Shown: piece by piece, positions 6,408-12,698 of the stretch
Layout: each line of letters begins with the position of its first letter
Numbering within the stretch: the stretch's first letter is position 1
NCBI GenBank assembly: GCA_902773035.1
Contig: CACYDB010000080.1
Location: forward strand, 1-14,141
Reading direction: 5' to 3'
Length of the DNA: 14,141 nt
Source: an uncultured Ruminococcus sp.
Lineage (GTDB): Bacteria > Bacillota > Clostridia > Oscillospirales > Acutalibacteraceae
The notes under the pieces: generated by a model
Told to the model about the DNA's origin: nothing
Databases searched by the model: none
Seen by the model: the letters and a program-made list of their open reading frames with translations, nothing else
Position numbers and translations under genes: made by a program

Positions 6408-7808
6408 TTGGAAAAACTGTTCAAACTTAAGGAACACGGTACAAATGTCAGAACAGAGATAATCGCCGGTATCACCACGTTTCTCACGATGGCGTATATC
6501 ATCTTTCTGAACCCGGCAATTATCGGTAAGGCGACTACAGGTATGGCTGATACGGCTGTCATTACGGCAACCTGTATCGCGGCTGCGTTGGGCACATGGC
6601 TTATCGGCTGGCTTTCGGGCTATCCTATGGCTCAGGCTCCGGGACTCGGACTTAACGCTGTATTCGCCTATACATTATGCGGTCAGTTCGGATTAAGCGC
6701 TCCCGCGGCGCTCGGCGCGGTATTCATCTCGGGCGTATTCTTCATCCTGCTCACCGTCACAGGCGCCAGAGCGGCGATTGTCAAGGCTATTCCCTTGAGC
6801 CTTAAAAAAGCTATCACGGCAGGTATCGGCTTATTTATCGCTCTGATCGGCTTCACAAAGACAGGTCTTGTCGTACATCCCGAAAGCGGCGCGACTGTTG
6901 TAGACCTCACAACCTTTACTGTTCCCGTCGATCCTAACAACCCGGGCGGTCCTCAGATGCTCAACGCTACTACGATTTTAGCGATTGTCGGACTTATTAT
7001 AATTACGGTACTTCTCGTTAAGAATGTAAAAGCGGCTATCTTCATCGGTATGGCGGCTACGGCTGTAATCGCGAATATCTTACAGTTCGGCTTTAAAATT
7101 GATATGGGAATCGTTCCTCCTGAGAGCTGGGCTCCGCACATCGACTTCTCAATGTTTGGTCAGTGCTTTACTGGTATGGGAGAGCTTTTCTCCTCGCATT
7201 TCCTCGCTATCGCGGCGGTACTGGTAACATTACTGCTTGTAGATATGTTCGACACGATCGGCACTCTTATCGGAGCGGCTGACAAGGCGGGTTACCTTGA
7301 CGAAAACGGCAATCTCCCGAAAATCGAGAGAGCTATGCTCGCCGACGCTATAGCTACATCGGCAGGCGCCGTATTCGGCACATCAACCGTTACAACCTAT
7401 GTTGAGTCAACCGCGGGTATCGCGGCAGGCGGTCGTACAGGACTGACCTCCACCGTAACGGGCATTTGCTTTGCAATAGCGATGTTCTTCACACCTATCG
7501 TAAACTTTGTTCCCACATCAGCTACCGCTCCCGTTCTTATCATCGTAGGTATCCTTATGTGCGCGTCACTCAAGGAAATCGAATGGGATAATGTTGAGCT
7601 CGCGGTTCCCGCGTTCTTCACAGTTGTAGGTATGCCGTTCTTCTATTCGATCACAGACGGTATCGCCTTCGGCTTTATCTCATATGTAATAGTTATGATG
7701 GCAAGAGGTAAGTTCAAGAAGATCCATCCTCTTATGTACGTAATTGTTTTATTATTCCTGCTTATGTACGTAATCAGCGCGCTTCAGGGTCTTGGAGTTA
7801 TAAAATAA
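6408..7808 (+). CDS. Purine (guanine/hypoxanthine or adenine) permease, NCS2 AzgA/PbuG family
   Basis: A 466-residue inner-membrane transporter of the AzgA subgroup of NCS2 (COG2252), which imports purine bases by proton symport; the family is usually 430-490 residues. Family motifs are the N-terminal FKLKEHGTNVRTEIIAGITT, QAPGLGLNAVFAYT (76-89), DMFDTIGTLIGA (from 279) and ESTAGIAAGGRTGLTS (from 333), with a loop DENGNLPKIERAMLADA between the last two. About 12-14 hydrophobic segments alternate along the chain. The start is TTG at 6408, eight bases after GAGGGGG; the next residues (EKLFKLKEH) are the usual family N-terminus. It is monocistronic, with its own promoter and terminator. Whether it prefers guanine/hypoxanthine (PbuG, PbuO) or adenine cannot be told from sequence. 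Confidence 0.93.
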   Translation: MEKLFKLKEHGTNVRTEIIAGITTFLTMAYIIFLNPAIIGKATTGMADTAVITATCIAAALGTWLIGWLSGYPMAQAPGLGLNAVFAYTLCGQFGLSAPAALGAVFISGVFFILLTVTGARAAIVKAIPLSLKKAITAGIGLFIALIGFTKTGLVVHPESGATVVDLTTFTVPVDPNNPGGPQMLNATTILAIVGLIIITVLLVKNVKAAIFIGMAATAVIANILQFGFKIDMGIVPPESWAPHIDFSMFGQCFTGMGELFSSHFLAIAAVLVTLLLVDMFDTIGTLIGAADKAGYLDENGNLPKIERAMLADAIATSAGAVFGTSTVTTYVESTAGIAAGGRTGLTSTVTGICFAIAMFFTPIVNFVPTSATAPVLIIVGILMCASLKEIEWDNVELAVPAFFTVVGMPFFYSITDGIAFGFISYVIVMMARGKFKKIHPLMYVIVLLFLLMYVISALQGLGVIK

Positions 7809-7826
7809 TTATCTTGTGAAAATTTT

Positions 7827-7866
7827 AAAAGGCGTGTAACAAAACGTAGACAGTTACACGCCTTTT
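7827..7866 (+). terminator. Intrinsic terminator of the purine permease gene
   Basis: Perfect 14-bp arms AAAAGGCGTGTAAC (7827-7840) and GTTACACGCCTTTT (7853-7866) with a 12-base loop, 18 bases after the permease stop. The 3' arm ends in TTTT followed by GTGTT. The loop contains the -35 box of the next gene. Confidence 0.85.
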
Positions 7867-7876
7867 GTGTTATAAT
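7847..7876 (+). promoter_or_regulatory. Promoter of the HD-STAS pair, nested in the terminator
   Basis: -35 TAGACA (7847-7852, 5 of 6), 18-base spacer formed by the terminator's 3' arm plus four bases, and -10 TATAAT (7871-7876, perfect). Transcription would begin near 7883, leaving a leader of about 25 bases that holds the ribosome binding site GGGAGG (7896-7901). Confidence 0.65.
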
Positions 7877-7907
7877 AACCTTATAAGTATCTTAAGGGAG
7901 GCGAAGT

Positions 7908-8798
7908 GTGAAAATGAGTGACAATTATGACTACGCTATGGAACGTAGGCTGCGTGAGCTGAGCCCCGAGCTTCATAAGCTTTTTACGGAATCGGTGTTC
8001 GGACTCCAGCATATTCTGTCAAATTATCTGTTGATTTTTCCCACCTTCACCGACCATACGGAGCTTCATTCGCTGAATGTAATTGACTTCTGCAACAGGA
8101 TAATCGGCGATCAGCTCGAAAAGCTGAACGCTGACGAGATTTATTCCTTGCTTATGGGCTGTTATTTCCACGACACAGGTATGGGAATAAGGGAAAAGGA
8201 TTACGAGGAGTTTTCCAAACAGATTGACTTCGGCGATTACTTTGAAAAACACAGCGACGCTTCGGTGCCCGATATAATCCGCGACTTCCACAACGAGTTT
8301 TCGGGACTGTTTCTGAGGAAATACTCAGCGCTGTTTGAGGTTCCGTCGGAAAAGCACCTCGACGCGATTATCCAGATTTCACGCGGACATCGCAAAACCG
8401 ACCTCACCGACGAGAAGGAATATCCGATCGCCATGACCGTTGACAGCGGAAACACGATCTGCTTTCCGTATCTCGCGGGGCTTATACGCCTTGCCGATGA
8501 AATCGACGTCGCCGCGGGACGCAACCTCAGCTTCCTTTATGATACCGAAACTCTGACGAATGAGAAGGATATTATCGAGTTCGGCAAGCACGAGGCAATC
8601 AAAGAGGTAGTTGTTTTAGAGGACAGATTTGTTCTGATGATTGATACGGACGACGAGTTTGTGATAAATAACATCAGGAAAATGGCGCGGAAAATGCAGA
8701 AAACCGTTGACGAGTGCAACCTGGCGGTAACAGGTCGCACACCCTACACAATTACGCAAAAGACTATAGAAATAAGAAGGGCGCGGGATATAAAATGA
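7908..8798 (+). CDS. HD-domain protein (putative metal-dependent phosphohydrolase), coupled to a STAS protein
   Basis: A 296-residue soluble protein with HD-superfamily metal-site motifs: His50/His54 in FTDHTELHS, His88-Asp89 in YFHDTGMG, His161 in RGHRKTD and Asp197 in RLADEID. HD proteins hydrolyse phosphate esters, often of nucleotides. The pattern TDHxxxHS ... HDTGMG resembles HD domains found fused to or beside HSP90-type ATPases in some signalling and conflict proteins, but I cannot confirm that subfamily. Residues 215-296 form a mixed alpha/beta tail I do not recognise. The start is GTG at 7908, six bases after GGGAGG; ATG at 7914 is the alternative, twice as far away. Its stop overlaps the STAS gene start as ATGA, so the two proteins are made together and probably work together. 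Substrate unknown. Confidence 0.8.
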   Translation: MKMSDNYDYAMERRLRELSPELHKLFTESVFGLQHILSNYLLIFPTFTDHTELHSLNVIDFCNRIIGDQLEKLNADEIYSLLMGCYFHDTGMGIREKDYEEFSKQIDFGDYFEKHSDASVPDIIRDFHNEFSGLFLRKYSALFEVPSEKHLDAIIQISRGHRKTDLTDEKEYPIAMTVDSGNTICFPYLAGLIRLADEIDVAAGRNLSFLYDTETLTNEKDIIEFGKHEAIKEVVVLEDRFVLMIDTDDEFVINNIRKMARKMQKTVDECNLAVTGRTPYTITQKTIEIRRARDIK

Positions 8799-9094
8799 AT
8801 ATAAACACAAAAAAAGAGAACGGAATCCTCACGATAAGAGTTGAGGGAAAAATCGACACAGGCACCGCTCCTGCGTTTGAGTCAGCGGTAAAGGGCGAAA
8901 TCGGACAGTGCTCAAAGCTCGTCTTTGACTTTGAAAAGCTCAGCTATATTTCATCCGCGGGACTCAGAGTCCTTCTCGGAGCCCAGAAGTTTATGGGCGA
9001 GGGCGAAATGAAGGTCATCAACGTAAACGATACGGTCAACGATATTTTTGAGATAACGGGTTTTTCATACGTCCTCGATATTACAAGAGCATAA
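8795..9094 (+). CDS. STAS-domain anti-sigma factor antagonist
   Basis: A 99-residue single STAS domain of the SpoIIAA/RsbV type, the usual full length for a stand-alone antagonist. The core reads KLVFDFEKLSYISSAGLRVLLGAQK (41-65). Ser54 in ISSAG aligns with the serine that the cognate anti-sigma kinase phosphorylates in SpoIIAA (Ser58). In the known mechanism the unphosphorylated antagonist binds the kinase and frees a sigma factor. The ATG at 8795 overlaps the HD gene's TGA and gives the normal family N-terminus; a longer reading from 8714 adds unrelated residues and is rejected. No anti-sigma kinase, PP2C phosphatase or sigma gene lies in the window, so the partner must be elsewhere or the HD protein may be the partner. 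A bidirectional terminator follows at once. Confidence 0.88.
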   Translation: MNINTKKENGILTIRVEGKIDTGTAPAFESAVKGEIGQCSKLVFDFEKLSYISSAGLRVLLGAQKFMGEGEMKVINVNDTVNDIFEITGFSYVLDITRA

Positions 9095-9137
9095 AAAACG
9101 GGAGTTGCCGCTTAAAGCGACAGCTCCCTGATTTTTT
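9093..9137. terminator. Bidirectional terminator between STAS gene and birA
   Basis: GGGAGTTGCCGCTT (from 9100) pairs with AAGCGACAGCTCCC (to 9128) with one G-T pair and one mismatch. An A run (9093-9098) on the left and a T run (9132-9137) on the right give a T tract on each strand. The stop codon of the convergent birA gene (9138-9136) overlaps the right-hand T run. Confidence 0.85.
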
Positions 9138-10104
9138 AGTATATTCCCTGAACCGTGACCTCGCCCGAGTTTACTGTGGCAACGGTGCCGTTTGACAGCA
9201 TAACCTCAAGCTCTCCCGAGTTGTTGACCGTTACAGCCATACCGCTGATGCGTCTCCTGCCCCTCGTAAACGTGACCTGACGTCCGATCGTGGCGCATAA
9301 GTCCTGATATCCCAGCACAGCCAGTCCGCCGAGCGTGTAGTGGTTGAGCAGAAGCTCGTCCTCAATGTAGTTGAGAATCTGAGCGAGTAGCTTATTTTTG
9401 TCAATGTGTCTGCCCGACTCAAGCAGGATAGATGTAGCCTTGTGTGCGATTTCGTCGGGGAAGGAGGCGTTGTTGACATTTATCCCTATTCCCGCGACAA
9501 GATATTCCACGCGGTCAAAGTCGGTCGCCATTTCCGTAAGGATTCCCACGAGCTTTTTATTTCCGACAATAATGTCGTTAGGCCATTTTATCCTCGCGTC
9601 AAGCATACACAAATCGTTTACCGCTCTGCACACGGCGAGCGCCGTCAGCGGCGTGATTCCGCCGACCTCTGTGGGAGGAAGCTCGGGGCGCAGTAATACC
9701 GAAAAGGCTACTCCGTCGTCCTTCTTAGTCTCCCAGCTCCTGCCGAGCCTGCCCTTGCCTGCCGTCTGTTCACGCGCGATAATTACCGTACCTGCTTCCT
9801 CACCCTTTGAGGCGAGCTTTTTGAGATAGTCGTTCGTCGAGCCTATGGTGTCGAGCACCTTGATTTTTTTGCCGATTAATGTTGTGCGCAGGTAGCACGA
9901 AACGGCCTCCTCGCAGATTTCCTGCGGAAAGCCCTCGAGCTTGTAGCCCTTGTTTGTCGCGGAGCTGATTTCAAAGCCCTTGTCGCGCAGTGTCTTGACC
10001 GCCTTGTTGACAGCCTGACGCGATACGCCCGCAGTTTCCGAAATCTGCTGACCCGAGACGTAATCTCCTGCTTCGTATAGAATTTTTACAATTTTTGACT
10101 GCAT
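9136..10104 (-). CDS. birA: Bifunctional biotin-[acetyl-CoA-carboxylase] ligase / biotin operon repressor
   Basis: A 322-residue group II BirA. It joins biotin to ATP and then to the biotin carrier lysine of carboxylases, and represses biotin genes when biotinyl-AMP accumulates. Residues 1-58 form a winged helix-turn-helix (SGQQISETAGVSRQAVNKAV, recognition helix about 28-40). The catalytic domain holds STNDYLKKLA (89-98), the biotinyl-AMP loop AGKGRLGRSW (115-124), KWPND (173-177), the lysine pair in NKKLVGIL (182-189) and GIGINVN (205-211). Residues 276-322 are the SH3-like C-terminal domain. All expected motifs are present and the length is normal. The ATG is preceded by a modest GGGA at 11-base spacing. 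It lies 105 bases after the ECF S component gene, with an inverted repeat resembling a BirA operator in between. No good separate promoter is seen. Confidence 0.95.
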   Translation of the reverse strand: MQSKIVKILYEAGDYVSGQQISETAGVSRQAVNKAVKTLRDKGFEISSATNKGYKLEGFPQEICEEAVSCYLRTTLIGKKIKVLDTIGSTNDYLKKLASKGEEAGTVIIAREQTAGKGRLGRSWETKKDDGVAFSVLLRPELPPTEVGGITPLTALAVCRAVNDLCMLDARIKWPNDIIVGNKKLVGILTEMATDFDRVEYLVAGIGINVNNASFPDEIAHKATSILLESGRHIDKNKLLAQILNYIEDELLLNHYTLGGLAVLGYQDLCATIGRQVTFTRGRRRISGMAVTVNNSGELEVMLSNGTVATVNSGEVTVQGIY

Positions 10105-10120
10105 AGTATCATTCCCGTAA

Positions 10121-10171
10121 AAATGGTAATTGATAAACAGTAAAGCGCTTACGGCTTATCAATTATCATTT
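10121..10171. promoter_or_regulatory. Long inverted repeat upstream of birA, BirA-operator-like
   Basis: AAATGGTAATTGATAA (10121-10136) and TTATCAATTATCATTT (10156-10171) are inverted copies with one mismatch. Read as 9-base half sites, TTGATAAAC (10130-10138) and GCTTATCAA (10154-10162) are separated by 15 bases, matching BirA operator geometry (9-bp arms related to TTGTTAACC, 14-16 apart). Each arm matches that consensus at 7 of 9 positions as I recall it. It could instead be a generic intergenic repeat or an RNA hairpin. Confidence 0.4.
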
Positions 10172-10173
10172 CC

Positions 10174-10202
10174 GCGGCGGCTCACGCGTTATGAGCCGCC
10201 GC
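10174..10202 (-). terminator. GC-rich hairpin after the ECF S component gene
   Basis: Perfect 11-bp arms GCGGCGGCTCA (10174-10184) and TGAGCCGCCGC (10192-10202) with a 7-base loop, starting 8 bases after the S component stop. No T run follows on either strand, so it may pause or protect the transcript more than end it. That would leave birA partly dependent on read-through. Confidence 0.6.
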
Positions 10203-10209
10203 CGTTAGC

Positions 10210-10806
10210 TTAGGATCTGCTCTTTTTGACCGCCTTGACAATCTGAACAATGACGGGTACGAGCACGATGTTTACGCCGAGCTCAACTAAGAAGTTGATG
10301 CCTGTGAGCGTAAAGATGATTGAGTAAAGAAGGTCGCTGCCTTCGCCGACCCAAGCTCTTAAAACAGGCTGGAAGAACAGCAGCATACCGATGTAGAACA
10401 CGCCTGTGTTGACGATCGGTGATACAACCGCCGCGCATGCCGCCGCGACGATCTTGTTCTTACCCTCAATGAGCTTGTACACAAGACCTGCTGTAAAGCC
10501 TGCGAGCGTGCCCTTGACCATACAGAGCAATACGCAGAGCAGCGGATTGGCGTTCCACACCATAGCTCCGCCGGCGTCGGCTCCGAAGATGCACATAACA
10601 ACTACTACAACGCTGAACACAGCGCCGAGATAGGCTCCCGCCTTCGGACCGTAGAGCGCGGCGCCGATAACGATCGGTACAAGCGCCAGAGTGACCGGAA
10701 ACGGTTTGGTCGGGAAGTAGGTGGTCAATACTTGGAGTACGACGATAACAGCCGTCAGCATCCCCAGTCCGACCGTACGGACTAACCCTTCATTTGATTT
10801 TGACAT
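10210..10806 (-). CDS. ECF transporter S component, probably for pantothenate
   Basis: A 198-residue hydrophobic protein with about six membrane segments (roughly 10-30, 38-52, 58-75, 87-110, 118-145 and 160-190). PFPVTLALVPIVIGAALYGPKAGAYLGAV (36-64) follows the core pattern of the PF12822 ECF substrate-binding family (TLALVP..G.LYGPKAG). ECF S components bind a vitamin and borrow a shared energising module encoded elsewhere. It sits between coaX and birA, so the context offers pantothenate or biotin. I favour pantothenate (PanT-like) because the sequence does not look like BioY. The ATG follows GGAGG. It has its own TTGACA promoter despite lying 100 bases after coaX. The ligand call is inference. 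Confidence 0.8.
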   Translation of the reverse strand: MSKSNEGLVRTVGLGMLTAVIVVLQVLTTYFPTKPFPVTLALVPIVIGAALYGPKAGAYLGAVFSVVVVVMCIFGADAGGAMVWNANPLLCVLLCMVKGTLAGFTAGLVYKLIEGKNKIVAAACAAVVSPIVNTGVFYIGMLLFFQPVLRAWVGEGSDLLYSIIFTLTGINFLVELGVNIVLVPVIVQIVKAVKKSRS

Positions 10807-10863
10807 AAAAAATTACCTCCTGCTGCCGCCCTCATCCGAGGTACAGCGCAATTATTTATAATT

Positions 10864-10886
10864 CGCGGTTCGTTATACGAAACGCG
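10864..10886. promoter_or_regulatory. Inverted repeat over the -10 of the S component promoter
   Basis: CGCGGTTCG (10864-10872) and CGAAACGCG (10878-10886) are inverted copies with one mismatch, separated by TTATA. The repeat covers the -10 box and predicted start point, a classic repressor position. Outer bases add a further imperfect AATT pair with a one-base offset. It does not resemble a BirA site. Confidence 0.5.
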
Positions 10887-10900
10887 TAATTACCTGTCAA
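10872..10900 (-). promoter_or_regulatory. Sigma-A promoter of the ECF S component gene
   Basis: On the minus strand -35 TTGACA (10900-10895, perfect), 17-base spacer and -10 TATAAC (10877-10872, 5 of 6). The -35 begins 6 bases after the coaX stop, so the S component can be expressed independently of coaX. The leader is about 58 bases. Confidence 0.78.
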
Positions 10901-10906
10901 ATACTG

Positions 10907-11671
10907 CTATTTATTCTTTTTGTAGATGAATCTCAGACCGTCTAGGATCAAATCATCATTTAGTATTATATCATATTTACAATTTTTTACAATACTTTGC
11001 GCCAAACCGCCTGTGGCGATTACTGTGGAATCAACTCCGCGTTCCTCGTTGAAGCGCTCGATCATACCGTCGAGCATACACGCCGTGCCGATTATAACGC
11101 CGCTTCTGATACATTCCTCGGTATTGGTGCTGATTACCTTTTTCGGCGGGGTGAGGTCGACGCTCGGGAGGAGCGCGCCGTTATTCGTCAGCGCGTTGAG
11201 CGAGATTGAAACTCCCGGGCTGATCGCGCCGCCGCAGTAGCGCTTCCGCTCATCAAGGTAAACGATAGTCGTCGCCGTGCCGAGTCCGATAATTATAGAC
11301 GGACAGGGATAAAGCTCCTTCGCCGCCACGCACATCGCCAGAATATCCGTGCCGAGTGAGGCGGGATTGTCAATCCTGAGGTCAAGCCCCGACTTTACCC
11401 CGGGTCCGAGCACAAGCGTTTCTACGTTTGCGATCTTCCTGATAGCCTTGCACAGCGCCTCCGTTACCATCGGCACAACGCTCGAGATGATCGAGCCGTC
11501 GATATCCTCCGAATTGTAGCCGTTTATTCTCAGGATCGCGTACAGTCCCGCGGCAAATTCATCCTCGGTTTCCTTAGGGTTAGTTGAGAATTTCAGCTTC
11601 AGGAGCTGTTTTTCACCCTCATAAAGCGCGAATTTTATGTGTGTATTGCCGACATCTGTGCACAGGAGCAT
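10907..11671 (-). CDS. coaX: Type III pantothenate kinase
   Basis: A 254-residue CoaX, the ASKHA-fold enzyme that phosphorylates pantothenate in the first step of coenzyme A synthesis. The phosphate loop DVGNTHIKFALYE (6-18), GLGTATTIVYLDE (129-141), GGAISPGVSIS (147-157) and ATGGLA (219-224) are all present, and the length is typical. In the substrate-binding region the usual GxDR is GTDI (107-110): the catalytic-base aspartate (109) is kept while the arginine is isoleucine. The ATG follows GAGGTG at good spacing. The gene has a clear promoter at 11733-11705 and is first in the coaX/S component/birA cluster, divergent from transketolase. Confidence 0.94.
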   Translation of the reverse strand: MLLCTDVGNTHIKFALYEGEKQLLKLKFSTNPKETEDEFAAGLYAILRINGYNSEDIDGSIISSVVPMVTEALCKAIRKIANVETLVLGPGVKSGLDLRIDNPASLGTDILAMCVAAKELYPCPSIIIGLGTATTIVYLDERKRYCGGAISPGVSISLNALTNNGALLPSVDLTPPKKVISTNTEECIRSGVIIGTACMLDGMIERFNEERGVDSTVIATGGLAQSIVKNCKYDIILNDDLILDGLRFIYKKNK

Positions 11672-11704
11672 AGTATTTCACCTCAAATTAACAATTCTTT
11701 AAAT

Positions 11705-11733
11705 ATTATAGCTTATTTTTTGATTAGTTTCAA
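11705..11733 (-). promoter_or_regulatory. Sigma-A promoter of coaX
   Basis: On the minus strand -35 TTGAAA (11733-11728), 17-base spacer and -10 TATAAT (11710-11705, perfect). The start point is near 11698, giving a short leader of about 27 bases. Confidence 0.8.
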
Positions 11734-11780
11734 CAGTTAAGCGAAAATTTCTTATTCCGAAAAATATCGACATTTTATTG

Positions 11781-11789
11781 TGGTATTAT
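11781..11789 (+). promoter_or_regulatory. Possible extended -10 promoter for the transketolase genes
   Basis: TGGTATTAT (11781-11789) fits an extended -10 element (TGnTATAAT, one mismatch in the hexamer). No good -35 lies 16-18 bases upstream; TCGACA (11767-11772) is too close. Weak support. Confidence 0.4.
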
Positions 11790-11803
11790 GTTTATATCTG
11801 TGA

Positions 11804-11829
11804 GAATATGGACGACTATATTCATTTTT
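11804..11829 (+). promoter_or_regulatory. Terminator-like hairpin in the transketolase leader
   Basis: GAATATGG (11804-11811) pairs with CTATATTC (11816-11823), with one G-T pair and an ACGA loop, then A and TTTTT (11825-11829). The stem is AT-rich and so weak, but a hairpin followed by a T run in a 5' leader is the form of an attenuator. Confidence 0.35.
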
Positions 11830-11837
11830 CTAGTACA

Positions 11838-11852
11838 GGGGGAGTAATTATG
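11838..11852 (+). promoter_or_regulatory. Ribosome binding site fixing the transketolase N-subunit start
   Basis: GGGGGAG (11838-11844) stands five bases before ATG (11850-11852). This selects the ATG over an in-frame upstream TTG at 11778 that has no ribosome binding site. Confidence 0.8.
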
Positions 11853-12698
11853 GCTTGTAAATCCATAGCAGAGTTAAAGGTAATTGCCGCCAAGGCGCGT
11901 CTCGGCGCGGTCATAGGCACATTCCACGCGAAGTCCGGTCATCCGGGTGGTTCGATGTCAGCGGCTGATATTTTTACCTATCTTTATTTTAATGAAATGA
12001 ATGTTGACCCTTCAAATCCCGAGAATCCCGACAGAGACCGTTTTGTTCTCTCAAAGGGACACTGCTGTCCGAGTATGTACGCGGTTATGGCAATGAAGGG
12101 TTATTTTGAGTGGGACGAGCTGTTAAGCCTGCGTCACATCGGCGCTATGCTTCAGGGTCATCCCGATATGAAGAGCACTCCGGGCGTAGATATGAGCTCG
12201 GGCTCGCTCGGTCAGGGCATATCCGCGGCGTGCGGAATGGCTCTCGCCGCTAAGCTCGACAACAAGGATTACCGCGTTTACACCGTCCTCGGCGACGGCG
12301 AGTGTGAGGAAGGCGAGGTATGGGAGGCGGCTATGTTCGCGTCTCACAACAAGCTCGACAACCTCGTGGTAATCGTTGACCAGAACGGACTCCAGATCGA
12401 CGGCACCGTTGAGGAAGTCGGCGGAATCGAGCCGCTGGACAAGAAGTTTGAAGCCTTCGGCTTTGAGGTCGTAAAGATCGACGGTCACAATTTTGAGGAA
12501 ATCAAAGCCGCTCTCGACAAGGCGAGAACAGTCAAGGACAAGCCGTTCGTGATTCTTGCCAAGACAGTCAAGGGCAAGGGCGTAAGCTTTATGGAGAATC
12601 AGGTCGGTTGGCACGGCAAGGCGTGTAACGCTGACGAGCTCGCGGTCGCGACCAAGGAGCTTGAAGACGAAATCGCGAGACTGGAGGCTGAGGTATAA
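11850..12698 (+). CDS. Transketolase, N-terminal (thiamine diphosphate-binding) subunit
   Basis: A 282-residue N-terminal half of transketolase, which with the next gene forms the enzyme that moves two-carbon units between sugar phosphates in the non-oxidative pentose phosphate pathway. Motifs are KSGHPGGSMSAAD (28-40), SKGHCCPSMYA (68-78), SSGSLGQGIS (117-126), the diphosphate/Mg2+ loop GDGECEEGEVWEA (148-160) with DQNGLQIDGT (177-186), and GKGVSFMEN (242-250). Split transketolase genes are common in Clostridia and archaea, and the usual N-subunit length is 270-290. The stop overlaps the C-subunit start as TAATG, ensuring equal synthesis. It diverges from coaX. Confidence 0.95.
   Translation: MACKSIAELKVIAAKARLGAVIGTFHAKSGHPGGSMSAADIFTYLYFNEMNVDPSNPENPDRDRFVLSKGHCCPSMYAVMAMKGYFEWDELLSLRHIGAMLQGHPDMKSTPGVDMSSGSLGQGISAACGMALAAKLDNKDYRVYTVLGDGECEEGEVWEAAMFASHNKLDNLVVIVDQNGLQIDGTVEEVGGIEPLDKKFEAFGFEVVKIDGHNFEEIKAALDKARTVKDKPFVILAKTVKGKGVSFMENQVGWHGKACNADELAVATKELEDEIARLEAEV

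Noticed and set aside
8714..8794. A 27-residue N-terminal extension of the STAS protein.
   Set aside because: It overlaps conserved HD-protein codons, and the ATGA overlap at 8795 gives the standard STAS N-terminus.
9398..9829. A 143-codon plus-strand frame inside birA.
   Set aside because: It lies wholly opposite conserved birA catalytic motifs and looks like a codon-bias shadow.
10210..10806. Annotating the S component as BioY because birA is adjacent.
   Set aside because: The sequence pattern fits the PF12822-type S components better than BioY, and coaX is equally close, so biotin specificity is not supported.
11778..11849. A 24-residue N-terminal extension of the transketolase N subunit from TTG 11778.
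   Set aside because: It has no ribosome binding site, overlaps the likely promoter, and the ATG at 11850 has GGGGGAG at ideal spacing and gives the family N-terminus.
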